Of a DNA stretch of 64,000 nucleotides, positions 1 to 7,965 are shown in pieces. Position numbers and translations under genes: made by a program. The stretch spans positions 56,064 to 120,063 of the forward strand of contig CALXOZ010000006.1 in NCBI GenBank assembly GCA_944390195.1, written 5' to 3'. Positions within the stretch are counted from its first letter, which is position 1. Every line of letters starts with the position of its first letter. The notes below the pieces were generated by a model. The model did not search any database. It saw only the letters and a list, made by a program, of their open reading frames with translations, and was not told where the DNA came from. This DNA comes from an uncultured Alphaproteobacteria bacterium. GTDB taxonomy: Bacteria > Pseudomonadota > Alphaproteobacteria > CAAGCB01 > CAG-977.

Positions 1-429
1 TTTACAGATGGAGCATGCAGCGGGAATCCCGGCTTGGGAGGTTGGGGAGCAATTTTGCGTTATAAAGGCGTTGAAAAGGAAATCAGCGGCGCTCAAGAGG
101 CGACAACAAACAATCGCATGGAATTATTAGCGGTTATCAATGCTTTAAAAATGTTGAAAGAGCCCTGTAAAGCTTCAATTTATACAGATAGCCAATATGT
201 TATGAAGGGGGCGACCGAATGGTTGACCGGCTGGGTTAAAAACAGCTGGAGGACGGCGGATAAAAAACCCATCAAAAACAGCGACTTATGGCAAGACATC
301 CATTTATTGAATAAAACTCATTGCCTGTCGTGGCATTGGGTCAAAGGACACCAGGGGCATCCTGAAAACGAACGTTGCGATTTACTGGCTCGCAACGCCA
401 TCGAATCTTTAAGAGAAAGCCTGAAATAA
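1..429 (+). CDS. rnhA: Ribonuclease HI, 5' end cut by window
   Basis: The reading frame is open from base 1, so the gene starts upstream of the window; 142 residues are visible against about 155 in E. coli, so only a few residues are missing. RNase HI cleaves the RNA strand of RNA-DNA hybrids, removing Okazaki primers and R-loops in the cytoplasm. The catalytic set is present: Asp in [11 protein letters not shown], Glu in NNRMELLAV, Asp in YTDSQYV, His in [10 protein letters not shown], and the final Asp in RCDLLAR. The protein consists of the RNase H fold alone with no extra domain. An internal TTG at position 34 could be mistaken for the start but lies after the first catalytic Asp. Confidence 0.95.
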   Translation, partial: FTDGACSGNPGLGGWGAILRYKGVEKEISGAQEATTNNRMELLAVINALKMLKEPCKASIYTDSQYVMKGATEWLTGWVKNSWRTADKKPIKNSDLWQDIHLLNKTHCLSWHWVKGHQGHPENERCDLLARNAIESLRESLK

Positions 430-563
430 TATTTTTATAGTTTTCTGCTTTTACGAGCTCTTTTTTGTCTTTTGCGAATTTTTCTTAAGCTTTGTTATCA
501 AAAGGCATCCTTTTTCAAACGCGCCAGCGAATACAAGAACTTTAAAAAAAACATATTTTGTGT

Positions 564-569
564 TATCAT
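564..569 (+). promoter_or_regulatory. Possible -10 box (TATCAT) of the tRNA-like gene
   Basis: TATCAT lies 23 bases before the start of the tRNA-like gene, and TTTAAA at 541-546 sits 17 bases upstream as a weak -35 candidate. Otherwise I see nothing coding in 430-592. Confidence 0.25.
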
Positions 570-592
570 TATTCTATGTCGAATCCAGTTGC

Positions 593-663
593 CTCTCTGT
601 AGCTTAAGGTAAAGCAACTCACTGTCACTGAGTAGATGCGGTTCGTAGCCGTCAGAGGGACCA
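593..663 (+). tRNA. tRNA-Asp-like gene (anticodon GTC) with atypical T arm
   Basis: The sequence folds by eye into a cloverleaf. The 7-bp acceptor is CTCTCTG (593-599) with CAGAGGG (653-659), including one T-G wobble. The D stem is GCTT/AAGC with a 6-base loop. The anticodon stem is ACTCA/TGAGT with loop CTGTCAC, giving anticodon GTC (624-626). There is an encoded CCA (661-663). The T arm is unusual: only 4 bp (638-641 with 649-652, one G-T pair), and its loop TTCGTAG has T where tRNAs almost always have A58. The body is 68 bases plus CCA. A terminator follows within 5 bases, which argues for a transcribed gene. It may be a divergent functional tRNA, a decayed copy, or a tRNA-like regulatory RNA. 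Confidence 0.5.
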
Positions 664-667
664 TTTC

Positions 668-697
668 AAAGCCGGTTTTCATTAGCCGGCTTTTTTA
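668..697 (+). terminator. Rho-independent terminator after the tRNA-like gene
   Basis: The stem AAAGCCGG/CCGGCTTT is followed by a run of six T residues, just downstream of the CCA end of the tRNA-like gene. Confidence 0.8.
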
Positions 698-736
698 TTG
701 TCGCTTTTGCAAAATTGTAAAAGACTTGTCGTTTTT

Positions 737-800
737 TTGCCTGTTCCAGAAACGTTGATAAAGAGCAGACTTCAAGCTCTCAGCATTTTTTGAAAAATAA
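737..800. repeat. Intergenic direct repeat, copy 1
   Basis: About 64 bases, from TGCCTGTTCCAGAAACG to GCATTTTTTGAAAAATAA, recur at 980-1043 at a fixed offset of 243 bases with roughly 85 percent identity judged by eye. The stretch 697-1136 contains only these repeats and the sequence between them; short frames there lack family features. Confidence 0.75.
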
Positions 801-979
801 ACAACAAAGGAATGTAAAAATAACACAGAAAAAATTTCTGATCTTCCGGATTTTAACTTCCCTTTGACGATTCGAAAAAAAGAAAAACCTTGCAACAGCT
901 TGTCCGAAAGAGCGCACTCCTTGCAAATCCCCCCGTTCACACAAGGTTTTTCTAAAAAAACAGTCCCATTCGGTTTTAT

Positions 980-1043
980 TTGCCCGTTCTAGGAACGTTA
1001 ATAAAGAGCCCACTTCAAACTCTCAGCATTTCTTAAAAAATAA
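980..1043. repeat. Intergenic direct repeat, copy 2
   Basis: Second copy of the 737-800 repeat. It contains GTTCTAGGAAC, a short palindrome that is imperfect in copy 1. Function is unknown; it could be a dispersed intergenic element or a remnant of a duplicated gene end. Confidence 0.75.
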
Positions 1044-1136
1044 GTTCTACTTATTTTTGACTACAAATGAACGGGTAATTCTTAAAAAAATCATGCGGAT
1101 ATAAAAAACGAATGAAAAATCTTCAATGGTCTTTTT

Positions 1137-1727
1137 TTATTTTTTTGAATTCAGCACGCTCATGATCAGGCGATACGCTTGAGTAATGTCCTTGAATTTT
1201 TCTTCCAGCTTTTTATCGCCCCCGTTTGAATCCGGATGATATGTTTTTGCAAGCCTTTTATAATTCAACCGGACATCTTTCACTTCCAAAGGAAAAGCGA
1301 CTTCCAGAATTTTAGCGGCGGCAATCAAAGCCGGATCGGCATGTTGACTTGCACAGCCTTTTTTTTGAGAAAAAGCGTCTTGACCAGCGCCAAAAGCCTC
1401 CCTTTGCATACCTAACGGATCTGAAAACAAAGATGAGGCTTTTCCGCATTGTCCCAACTTCCATGTCGGACGTTGCCAACAGACATCTTGTTTCAGTTCC
1501 TCTTCTATTTGCGAGGCGGACATTCCAGCATAATAATCCCACTGCGCATTGTATTCTTTAACATGCTCCAAACAAAACCAATAGTACTCTTTTAAAGCTC
1601 TGTCTTTCGGAGCGCGAAACTCAGCCGGTTTGCAACACCCTTCTTTTTCACAGATGCGTTCCGGCTTTTTGACGGAACGATCCAAAAGATCATTGACAAA
1701 AAAATCAAATTTAGAACGCCGTCTCAT
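1137..1727 (-). CDS. J-domain (DnaJ-like) protein
   Basis: 196 residues with a C-terminal J domain (about residues 135-196) that contains the diagnostic HPD in KTYHPDSNGGDK, the motif that stimulates the ATPase of DnaK-type Hsp70. The N-terminal part has two Cys pairs (CEKEGCC and an FCLEH segment) and Trp/Tyr-rich sequence, resembling a family of alphaproteobacterial proteins with an N-terminal zinc-like region and a C-terminal J domain. There are no G/F or zinc-finger domains of full DnaJ, so it is a co-chaperone with a specialised client or tether. Its ATG overlaps the stop of the upstream DUF2889 gene (TGATG), indicating translational coupling and a shared operon aroK-aroB-DUF2889-J. Confidence 0.85.
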   Translation of the reverse strand: MRRRSKFDFFVNDLLDRSVKKPERICEKEGCCKPAEFRAPKDRALKEYYWFCLEHVKEYNAQWDYYAGMSASQIEEELKQDVCWQRPTWKLGQCGKASSLFSDPLGMQREAFGAGQDAFSQKKGCASQHADPALIAAAKILEVAFPLEVKDVRLNYKRLAKTYHPDSNGGDKKLEEKFKDITQAYRLIMSVLNSKK

Positions 1728-2311
1728 CAGTTATGATCCGACTCTTTTTCAGGATGATAAAAATCAGGCCATTCCCTTTTCACCATTTCGGAAGAACTGT
1801 CCCAAGCCAAACAGGTATCCAAAGGGTCGGGAGTAACGCCTTGACAGTATTTCATCATGCGAATCGGAGAAACCGTCTGAAAAGCCGCTCCGGCAGCTCC
1901 GATCAACAAAGAAAACAAATGCGTACACCCTTGTTTTACAGGAATCCGTTTCCGCGCCTCCTTTGAAAATCCGGGTTCTATTTTCAGTCCGATAATATTT
2001 TTAAAAACCACTTGCGATTGCGGACATTGCAAGTACGGATACTTATTAAGGCTCACGGAAATATCGCGAATAACCATATCATCGTCAATCGTCAATGTTA
2101 AAAACATACCATGAAAAGTTTCTCCGGCACGAACGACACCACCGCGATCAACACAAGGACAGTCGTATGTTCTTCGATCACGGAAATACCCTTCAATATC
2201 CCACAAGTTATCCGTACGACGGTAACCGACATAATCTATGTGCCGGAAATAGATTTCTTCACGTTCAGATTTGGTAGGAGGAGATGAAATGTTTTTTTCT
2301 TCCTTTTTCAT
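1727..2311 (-). CDS. DUF2889 family protein
   Basis: 194 residues matching DUF2889 by its overall pattern: an N-terminal R-x-I-D-Y-x-G-Y-R-R strand, a DIEGYFRDRRTYD segment, a GETFHGMFLTLTID strand, and a C-terminal CTHLFSLLIGAAGAAFQT helix. The biochemical function of the family is not known. The AAAGGG ribosome binding site 7 bases before ATG 2311 supports this start, although it lies inside the 3' end of aroB (47-base overlap). It is coupled to the downstream J-domain gene. In other alphaproteobacteria DUF2889 proteins occur near catabolic genes; here the shikimate genes are the only neighbours, so no pathway can be inferred. Confidence 0.75.
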   Translation of the reverse strand: MKKEEKNISSPPTKSEREEIYFRHIDYVGYRRTDNLWDIEGYFRDRRTYDCPCVDRGGVVRAGETFHGMFLTLTIDDDMVIRDISVSLNKYPYLQCPQSQVVFKNIIGLKIEPGFSKEARKRIPVKQGCTHLFSLLIGAAGAAFQTVSPIRMMKYCQGVTPDPLDTCLAWDSSSEMVKREWPDFYHPEKESDHN

Positions 2312-3401
2312 TTAAGACCCTTTCAACATCATCCGGATCAATATCATTGACCAAAACGGCGTTTCCGATACCTTCCAATAAAACAAGATTCAGATGGTCT
2401 GCAACGGATTTTTTATCTTTTTTCATCAAAGAAACCAAATTCGCAGCTTTCAAGTACTCGTATTTTGTCGGCAATTCCCATTTTTCATATTGTTGAGCAA
2501 TTCTTTCCGCGATATCGTAACGGCATAATTCCAGATCGGCAGACATCCATGCGGCCAAGACGCAACCGATTGACACCGCTTCACCATGAAGAATCGAACC
2601 GTGCATTCCGTTAGCCGCTTCGATTGCGTGAGCGAACGTATGCCCCAAATTCAACAAAGAACGTAATCCCGTTTGTTCAAATTGGTCTTGAGACACGACA
2701 GCAGCTTTAATTCTGCAACTTTGTTCAACGGCATAAACGCACGCTTTCTTATCCAAGGCAATGACACGTTCCCCGTTTTCAATCAACCAAGACCAAAAAT
2801 CGGCATTTAGCGCCAAACCGTATTTTACAACTTCCGCGAACCCTGCTAAAACCTGTTGAGGATCAAGCGTATCAAGCGTATCGACATCAATAAAAACGGC
2901 TTTAGGCTGATGAAACGTTCCGATCAAATTTTTTCCGATATGGGAATTTACTCCCGTTTTTCCGCCGACAGAACTGTCCGACTGAGCCAACAATGTTGTC
3001 GGAATCTGAATGAAATCAATGCCGCGAAGCAAGACGGAAGCGCAAAAGCCAGCCAGATCCCCGACGACGCCACCGCCCAAAGAAACAATCGCGCATTGTC
3101 TGTCACATCCTATTTTTAAAATATGTTCCAACATTTTTTCGGCTTGTTGCAAACTTTTGCTACTTTCTCCTTGAGGAATGATCACATCATAAACGTCAAA
3201 TCCCGCTTCTTCCAAACTTTCCGCGACACAGGGAAAATACAATGTTGAAACAAGGTCGTCGGAAACGATAAAAATCTTTTCAGAGCGAACATAAGGCTGA
3301 ATCAAAGTCCCGATCTGGTTTAAAAAGTTGTTTCCGATAAAAATCGGATAAGCTTTTTGATCCAAAGCGACATCCACCCGTTTCAAATTATCAAGCGCCA
3401 T
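2265..3401 (-). CDS. aroB: 3-dehydroquinate synthase
   Basis: 378 residues. The enzyme converts DAHP to 3-dehydroquinate, the second step of the shikimate pathway to aromatic amino acids, using NAD and a divalent metal. Visible family motifs are IPQGESSKS, SLGGGVVGDLAGF (NAD binding), PTTLLAQSDSSVGGKTGVN, AEVVKYG, LNLGHTFAHAIE (metal His) and HGEAVSIG (metal His). An ATG six codons upstream exists, but AGGAG lies about 7 bases before ATG 3401 and the protein from there has the usual length, so 3401 is preferred. The start overlaps the aroK stop by 11 bases, forming the conserved aroK-aroB pair. Confidence 0.95.
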   Translation of the reverse strand: MALDNLKRVDVALDQKAYPIFIGNNFLNQIGTLIQPYVRSEKIFIVSDDLVSTLYFPCVAESLEEAGFDVYDVIIPQGESSKSLQQAEKMLEHILKIGCDRQCAIVSLGGGVVGDLAGFCASVLLRGIDFIQIPTTLLAQSDSSVGGKTGVNSHIGKNLIGTFHQPKAVFIDVDTLDTLDPQQVLAGFAEVVKYGLALNADFWSWLIENGERVIALDKKACVYAVEQSCRIKAAVVSQDQFEQTGLRSLLNLGHTFAHAIEAANGMHGSILHGEAVSIGCVLAAWMSADLELCRYDIAERIAQQYEKWELPTKYEYLKAANLVSLMKKDKKSVADHLNLVLLEGIGNAVLVNDIDPDDVERVLNEKGRKKHFISSYQI

Positions 3402-3987
3402 GTGTTTCTCCTGTAGCAAACTGATTAATACGCGTAACCAAAATCCTTAACAACTGCCCCATTGTTTCTTCTTTGTATTTAACACAAATATCGGCTTGTT
3501 CATAAAAGCGCCGCCTTTGATTTAGAAGCTCTGATATGACTTGCGCCGGATTGTCGACATTCAGCAACGGGCGGTGTGTTCTGCCGGACGTATTTCGGAT
3601 CAACGTATCGACATGAGCATCCAAAAAAACACTGACAGCTCTTCGAGCAACCGCTTTCCTTGTTTCTTCGGAAATAAAAGCACCGCCACCTGATGCCAGA
3701 ATACAAACCTTTCCTGCTAACAACCGTTGCATGATCCGTGTTTCTATACGGCGAAAATCAGATTCTCCGTAACGTTGAAACAAATAACAAATATCCCCTC
3801 CCCCCGCTTTTTCGATTTCATCATCCGCATCTATGAAAGGAATGGAATAAATACGAGCCAAACGCCGTCCTAAACTGCTTTTCCCACACCCCATCATGCC
3901 GACAAGAAACAATGTCCGATCTAAAGGATACGGGAAATGTAGTACGGTCTCTTTTTTTTTCAGCATTGTCCGATTTTGCCTTTTCAT
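3391..3987 (-). CDS. aroK: Shikimate kinase
   Basis: 198 residues. It phosphorylates shikimate to shikimate 3-phosphate using ATP. The P-loop is GMMGCGKSS (about residues 31-39), followed by DADDEIE, the SGGGAFISEETR shikimate-binding loop and the GRTHRPLL lid region with its Arg residues. The N-terminal extension of about 24 residues before the first strand is longer than in E. coli AroK; an in-frame ATG eight codons in (3966) is an alternative start and neither has a strong ribosome binding site. Divergent from the xerD-lptD run, as is common in alphaproteobacteria. Confidence 0.95.
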   Translation of the reverse strand: MKRQNRTMLKKKETVLHFPYPLDRTLFLVGMMGCGKSSLGRRLARIYSIPFIDADDEIEKAGGGDICYLFQRYGESDFRRIETRIMQRLLAGKVCILASGGGAFISEETRKAVARRAVSVFLDAHVDTLIRNTSGRTHRPLLNVDNPAQVISELLNQRRRFYEQADICVKYKEETMGQLLRILVTRINQFATGETHGA

Positions 3988-4072
3988 CCAGCTTAAAGAA
4001 TTTCTAACCTTATTTTAACTTGATTATGCCATAAGAAAAGTAATTTTTAACTTCTTGTCGAAAGGACGCAAA

Positions 4073-4213
4073 ATGCGTAATCATTCACGCTGGTATGTTT
4101 ATCCGATTTTATTGCTTGTCATCGGGTTCGGTGTCTTCATCGCTTTTTACGATATTCAGATTCCCAAGGAAACAATTGTCAAAGAAATCAGTTATGATGA
4201 ACTTCAGAAATAA
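4073..4213 (+). CDS. Small single-span membrane protein, 46 residues
   Basis: An open frame of 46 codons begins at ATG 4073 with AAAGGA 7 bases upstream, a better ribosome binding site than that of the next gene. The product starts MRNHSRWYV, has one hydrophobic span (YPILLLVIGFGVFIAFY) and a short charged tail ending SYDELQK. The stop overlaps the start of the 546-residue exported protein by 20 bases, so it may act as a coupling leader as well as encode a peptide. No family recognised. Coding status is inferred from the ribosome binding site, the membrane segment and the overlap. Confidence 0.55.
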   Translation: MRNHSRWYVYPILLLVIGFGVFIAFYDIQIPKETIVKEISYDELQK

Positions 4214-5834
4214 TTTTTACCTTCTTTTTTCTTTACTGTTTGCGTCTTTTCCGGCTTTTGCACAAAACACCTACCTGATTCCCCCCGTGCAATTGACGGC
4301 TTTGAAAAAGACGGAAGCCAACGATTACGGACTGATCGAAGCACAAAAAAACGATATTTTAAACGAAAACATCTGGAAAAATGCCACTTACCCATCCACG
4401 GCGGACAAATTCGCAAGATTGCCTGTCCGATTGCCGCCGGAAGCTGAAAACCTGCGTTTAAAATTACTCCTTTTAACGGCCACTCCCCCTCAAGGAACAA
4501 CAGGACAAGCTTTCATTACATTAAAACTTAATTTGCTGTTCAATCACGGTCAATTTGACGATGTTTTCCACTTGGTTCAAAAAATACCTGAAAATCTGCG
4601 TTCAAAAGAACAAAACAAGCTTTATACCGATATTTTGCTGTTACAAGATCTGCAAACAGCCTGCTTCGTTTCACAAAAAGAAACTGAAAACATTTTTCAA
4701 CAGCAACTGTCCGCAGTGTGTGCCGCTCTCAACCAAGAAGAAGACAAAGCTTATCTATTCTTAGATTTACTAAAAGAACAAAACGTCCAAGACGAATTTA
4801 TTATAAAAGCCGTCGAACACTTCCTGTATGCCACACCGCTAGACGTTTTTCCAAGTGAAGTAACTCCTTTAAGCGTTGCCGTTTGGCGTAAAAGTAAGCG
4901 TAGTTTAGAAGATTTGAAAGAAAAAACAAACGCGATCTGGTTCGACACGGTTTTCGCCCAAGATGAAAACATTCCTGTCGAACAGCGTTTGAGTACCGCG
5001 GAACAATTGGTCGAAAACGGTATGCTTGCCCCGTCAAAGCTGCGGACATATTATCAGCAAGTTTCTTTTGATGAAAAAGTTATTCCGAATTGGCTTCCCG
5101 AACCGAAAAAACGGGCTTTTTTCCTGCAAAAAGCGGCAGCTTTGACCAGCACACCGGCGGACAATTTAAAAAAACAAAACTTTCTAAAACAGGGATTGGC
5201 TTCAGCAAAAAAATCAGGATTGACTTATGCCTTCAGCTCGGCGGCGAAAGATGTCTTGCAAACGTTAAAACCCGATACAGACACTTTACAAAAATCCACA
5301 GACATCATTGAAGCCTTTGCCTTGGCAGGATTGGACGAACAAGCACAAGACTGGCAGGATAAAAGCGAAATTGTTTTTCCAAAATCGCACACAGCCGCGA
5401 ACGGATGGCTTTTCCGCGAATTGACTCTATTGGATAAAAATGATCACGTTTTCATCCCTTCCATGGAAAGAATGATGGCTTATGCGGAAAAAAATAAAAC
5501 AACCGACCCCAATTTCAGCCTGAAATTGGATCGGTTGATGCTGGTATTCAAAGTGCTGGGAATGATCCATCCGGATGAAAATTGGCACTACTCTTCATTT
5601 GAACAGGGGTCGTTTGAATCAATTTACGCAAATCGGCAAGACAATCCTTCCTTTAATAAAAAAGAATCCATAGGCAACAGTGTTCTGGACGCCTTGCAAA
5701 CATTAAACGGTTCTTATACCGGATTGTTGTCGGCTTTGAACATTTTATGCGGACTCGGATTGCAAAAAGAAGCTCAAACAATTGCTTTGCAGTCCGTCGA
5801 CATAATTTTAAATCCGGAAAAAGACAATGAATAA
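4194..5834 (+). CDS. Exported protein of unknown function, helical-repeat-like
   Basis: 546 residues from ATG 4194 (a second ATG follows at 4197). The start is set by the signal peptide NNFYLLFSLLFASFPAFA-QN; an ATG further upstream at 4095 would put 33 polar residues before it. The mature protein is rich in Lys, Glu, Leu and Ala with alternating amphipathic helices, suggestive of a TPR-like or alpha-solenoid periplasmic protein, but no named motif is recognised. It overlaps xerD by 8 bases. In other alphaproteobacteria a poorly conserved exported protein can sit at this place before xerD; a role in envelope biogenesis alongside lptF/lptD/surA is only an inference from position. Confidence 0.7.
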   Translation: MMNFRNNFYLLFSLLFASFPAFAQNTYLIPPVQLTALKKTEANDYGLIEAQKNDILNENIWKNATYPSTADKFARLPVRLPPEAENLRLKLLLLTATPPQGTTGQAFITLKLNLLFNHGQFDDVFHLVQKIPENLRSKEQNKLYTDILLLQDLQTACFVSQKETENIFQQQLSAVCAALNQEEDKAYLFLDLLKEQNVQDEFIIKAVEHFLYATPLDVFPSEVTPLSVAVWRKSKRSLEDLKEKTNAIWFDTVFAQDENIPVEQRLSTAEQLVENGMLAPSKLRTYYQQVSFDEKVIPNWLPEPKKRAFFLQKAAALTSTPADNLKKQNFLKQGLASAKKSGLTYAFSSAAKDVLQTLKPDTDTLQKSTDIIEAFALAGLDEQAQDWQDKSEIVFPKSHTAANGWLFRELTLLDKNDHVFIPSMERMMAYAEKNKTTDPNFSLKLDRLMLVFKVLGMIHPDENWHYSSFEQGSFESIYANRQDNPSFNKKESIGNSVLDALQTLNGSYTGLLSALNILCGLGLQKEAQTIALQSVDIILNPEKDNE

Positions 5835-6756
5835 AGGATTGATCATCGCTTTTGCCGAAACAATGATCGCTGAACGGGGAGCCAGCAAAAACACGATTCT
5901 CGCTTATACACGCGATCTGAAACATTACGGTGCTTTTTTAGATTCAAAACGACGGACATTTGAAAACGCATCAATTGAAGATATACGCTCTTATCTCGCA
6001 TTCTTGCTTGACCAGGACATGACGGCTAAAACACAAGCCAGACGGTTGTCCTCTTTAAGGGAATTTTATAGATTCCTTTTTACTGAAAAAATCAGACCTG
6101 ACAATCCCACAGACGGGTTGTCATCCCCGAAGACAACAAAAAGTCTGCCGAAATATCTGTCTGAATCGGAAATCAACGCCCTTTTCCAAGCCATAACCGC
6201 CTTGCCCGAAAAAAAAGCCGTCCGCATGAAGGCACTGTTGGAAATCCTTTATGCTTCCGGGCTTAGAGTGTCCGAATTGGTCAGCCTGCCCGCCAATATT
6301 GCTCATGTCAAAGAAAATTTTTTCATCGTCCGGGGCAAAGGGGATAAAGACAGATTGGTTCCCTTGACCGATATAGCCAAAAAAGCTCTGCACGACTGGT
6401 TGCCCGTCCGCGAAGAGACTCTGCCGAAAGGACGCAATTCGCGTTGGTTGTTTCCGTCTTGGGGAAAAACAGGGCATCTGACACGGGAAGATTTCTTTTT
6501 GGAATTAAAACAGCTGGCACGTTTGGCAGACATTGATGAAAAAAGGGTTTCGCCCCATGTCATACGCCACTGTTTCGCCAGCCATTTGATCGACCACAAC
6601 GCCGATTTGAGAACTGTTCAACAAATGCTGGGACACGCCAGTATTTCTACAACTCAAATCTATACCCACATTCTCAACAACCGGTTGAAAAACACCGTAG
6701 AAAAAGCCCATCCTCTGGCAGATCCGGATTTTTTCAACCAAACTTTAAAAAAATGA
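5827..6756 (+). CDS. xerD: Tyrosine site-specific recombinase XerD
   Basis: 309 residues, the usual length. With XerC it resolves chromosome dimers at dif. The N-terminal SAM-like DNA-binding domain (about 1-95) contains SKNTILAYTRDLKHY. The catalytic domain shows Arg in ASGLRVSEL, Lys in GKGDKDR, the HVIRHCFASH box, GHAS and the nucleophile Tyr in TTQIYTHI. The xerD call over xerC is based on the position opposite aroK-aroB, which is conserved in alphaproteobacteria. It is a housekeeping gene; no att sites or phage genes are nearby. Confidence 0.92.
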   Translation: MNKGLIIAFAETMIAERGASKNTILAYTRDLKHYGAFLDSKRRTFENASIEDIRSYLAFLLDQDMTAKTQARRLSSLREFYRFLFTEKIRPDNPTDGLSSPKTTKSLPKYLSESEINALFQAITALPEKKAVRMKALLEILYASGLRVSELVSLPANIAHVKENFFIVRGKGDKDRLVPLTDIAKKALHDWLPVREETLPKGRNSRWLFPSWGKTGHLTREDFFLELKQLARLADIDEKRVSPHVIRHCFASHLIDHNADLRTVQQMLGHASISTTQIYTHILNNRLKNTVEKAHPLADPDFFNQTLKK

Positions 6757-6792
6757 AGACGAAAGTCTTTCTTAACGCTATAATTCCGCCCT

Positions 6793-7965
6793 ATGAAGAT
6801 CGTAACAAAATATATTTTAAAACAAATGCTGTTCGGATTCGTTTTAATCACATCCGGACTGTTGATGATCGTTTGGCTTTCACAGTCGTTGCGACTGTTT
6901 GATATGCTCTTAAATTCAAAAGTTTCCATTTTGCTTTTCGTCCGTTTGACGCTGATGTTGATTCCGGGATATCTGGCAATCATTTCCCCCATCGCCTTGT
7001 TCGCAGTCGCCCTTTTTACATACAACCGGTTGATCACAGACAGGGAATTAATCATCTTGCGCGCCGCGGGAATGAGCCCGATGCAATTGGCTCGCCCTGT
7101 ATTGACAATCGGCATCCTTTTCACATTGCTGGGATTTTATATTTCTTTAGTCTTGGTACCGCACGCCGTCGCAAATTTCAGAGAAATGCGATGGAAAGTC
7201 CAACATGACGTTTCCCATCTTTTAATCCAAGAAGGCGAATTTAATGACATTTCTTCAGGAATAACCGTTTACATCAGAAATAAAAACAATGACGGTTCTT
7301 TGGAAGGAATCATCTTGCACGATCAACGTTCCCCAGACAGCCAAGTAACCTTGCTTGCCGAACAAGGATCCATCGTCTACAGAGACGGCGTTCCGCAAAT
7401 CGCCATGAAAAACGGATCCAGACAAGAAGTTTCCAATAAAACAGGGCGTTTTTCCATTCTGTATTTCGACTATTACAACTTGGATTTCTTTACGGATAAA
7501 GACAAAACATCCAGCCGTTTCAAAAACCCCGCCGAACGAAGCCTGAAAGAATTACTTACAACACCTAAAAACCAATTGCCAAACGAAAAAACATACTACA
7601 AATTCCGGCTGGAAGGTTTTAAGCGTCTGGCGTTGCCTTTTTACAACCTGTCATTCATGTTGATTGCCGCAACAGGTTTGCTGACAGGAAATTTCAACAG
7701 GCGCGGGCACAATAAGAGGATTTTGGTCACCGTTCTGATCATGGCCGCCGTTCAAATCACTTCGCTGGGCATAGAAAATCTGTGCATGAAAAATTTATAC
7801 TTCGTCCCTTTGATTTACGCGCTTGCCATCATACCGATTTTCATTTGCCTTTATATTCTGAAACACGCCGGCGAATTTAAATTCACTCTAATAAAAACCG
7901 TATGGCAAAAAGCGGTGGAATTGTTCCGTAAAATACAACATAAAAGGAGTGGGCTGAAAGCATGA
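6793..7965 (+). CDS. lptF: LPS export permease LptF
   Basis: 390 residues of the LptF/LptG (YjgP/YjgQ) family, an inner-membrane subunit of the LptBFG ABC transporter that extracts lipopolysaccharide and passes it to LptC/A/D. There are three N-terminal membrane spans (about 15-35, 50-75 and 100-125), a periplasmic jellyroll domain (about 130-265) and three C-terminal spans. The motifs DRELIILRAAGMSP and RLALPFYNLSFMLIA are typical. The usual partner gene lptG is not adjacent: the next gene is lptD, overlapping by 4 bases. lptG is probably elsewhere in the genome. Confidence 0.9.
   Translation: MKIVTKYILKQMLFGFVLITSGLLMIVWLSQSLRLFDMLLNSKVSILLFVRLTLMLIPGYLAIISPIALFAVALFTYNRLITDRELIILRAAGMSPMQLARPVLTIGILFTLLGFYISLVLVPHAVANFREMRWKVQHDVSHLLIQEGEFNDISSGITVYIRNKNNDGSLEGIILHDQRSPDSQVTLLAEQGSIVYRDGVPQIAMKNGSRQEVSNKTGRFSILYFDYYNLDFFTDKDKTSSRFKNPAERSLKELLTTPKNQLPNEKTYYKFRLEGFKRLALPFYNLSFMLIAATGLLTGNFNRRGHNKRILVTVLIMAAVQITSLGIENLCMKNLYFVPLIYALAIIPIFICLYILKHAGEFKFTLIKTVWQKAVELFRKIQHKRSGLKA

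Noticed and set aside
695..1013. Two overlapping minus-strand frames of 77-81 codons next to the tRNA-like gene
   Set aside because: They cross the direct repeats, have no ribosome binding site or family pattern, and overlap each other in different frames.
5827..6756. Tyrosine recombinase as a phage or integron integrase
   Set aside because: The sequence, length and aroK-aroB neighbourhood fit chromosomal XerD, and no phage genes or att repeats are around.
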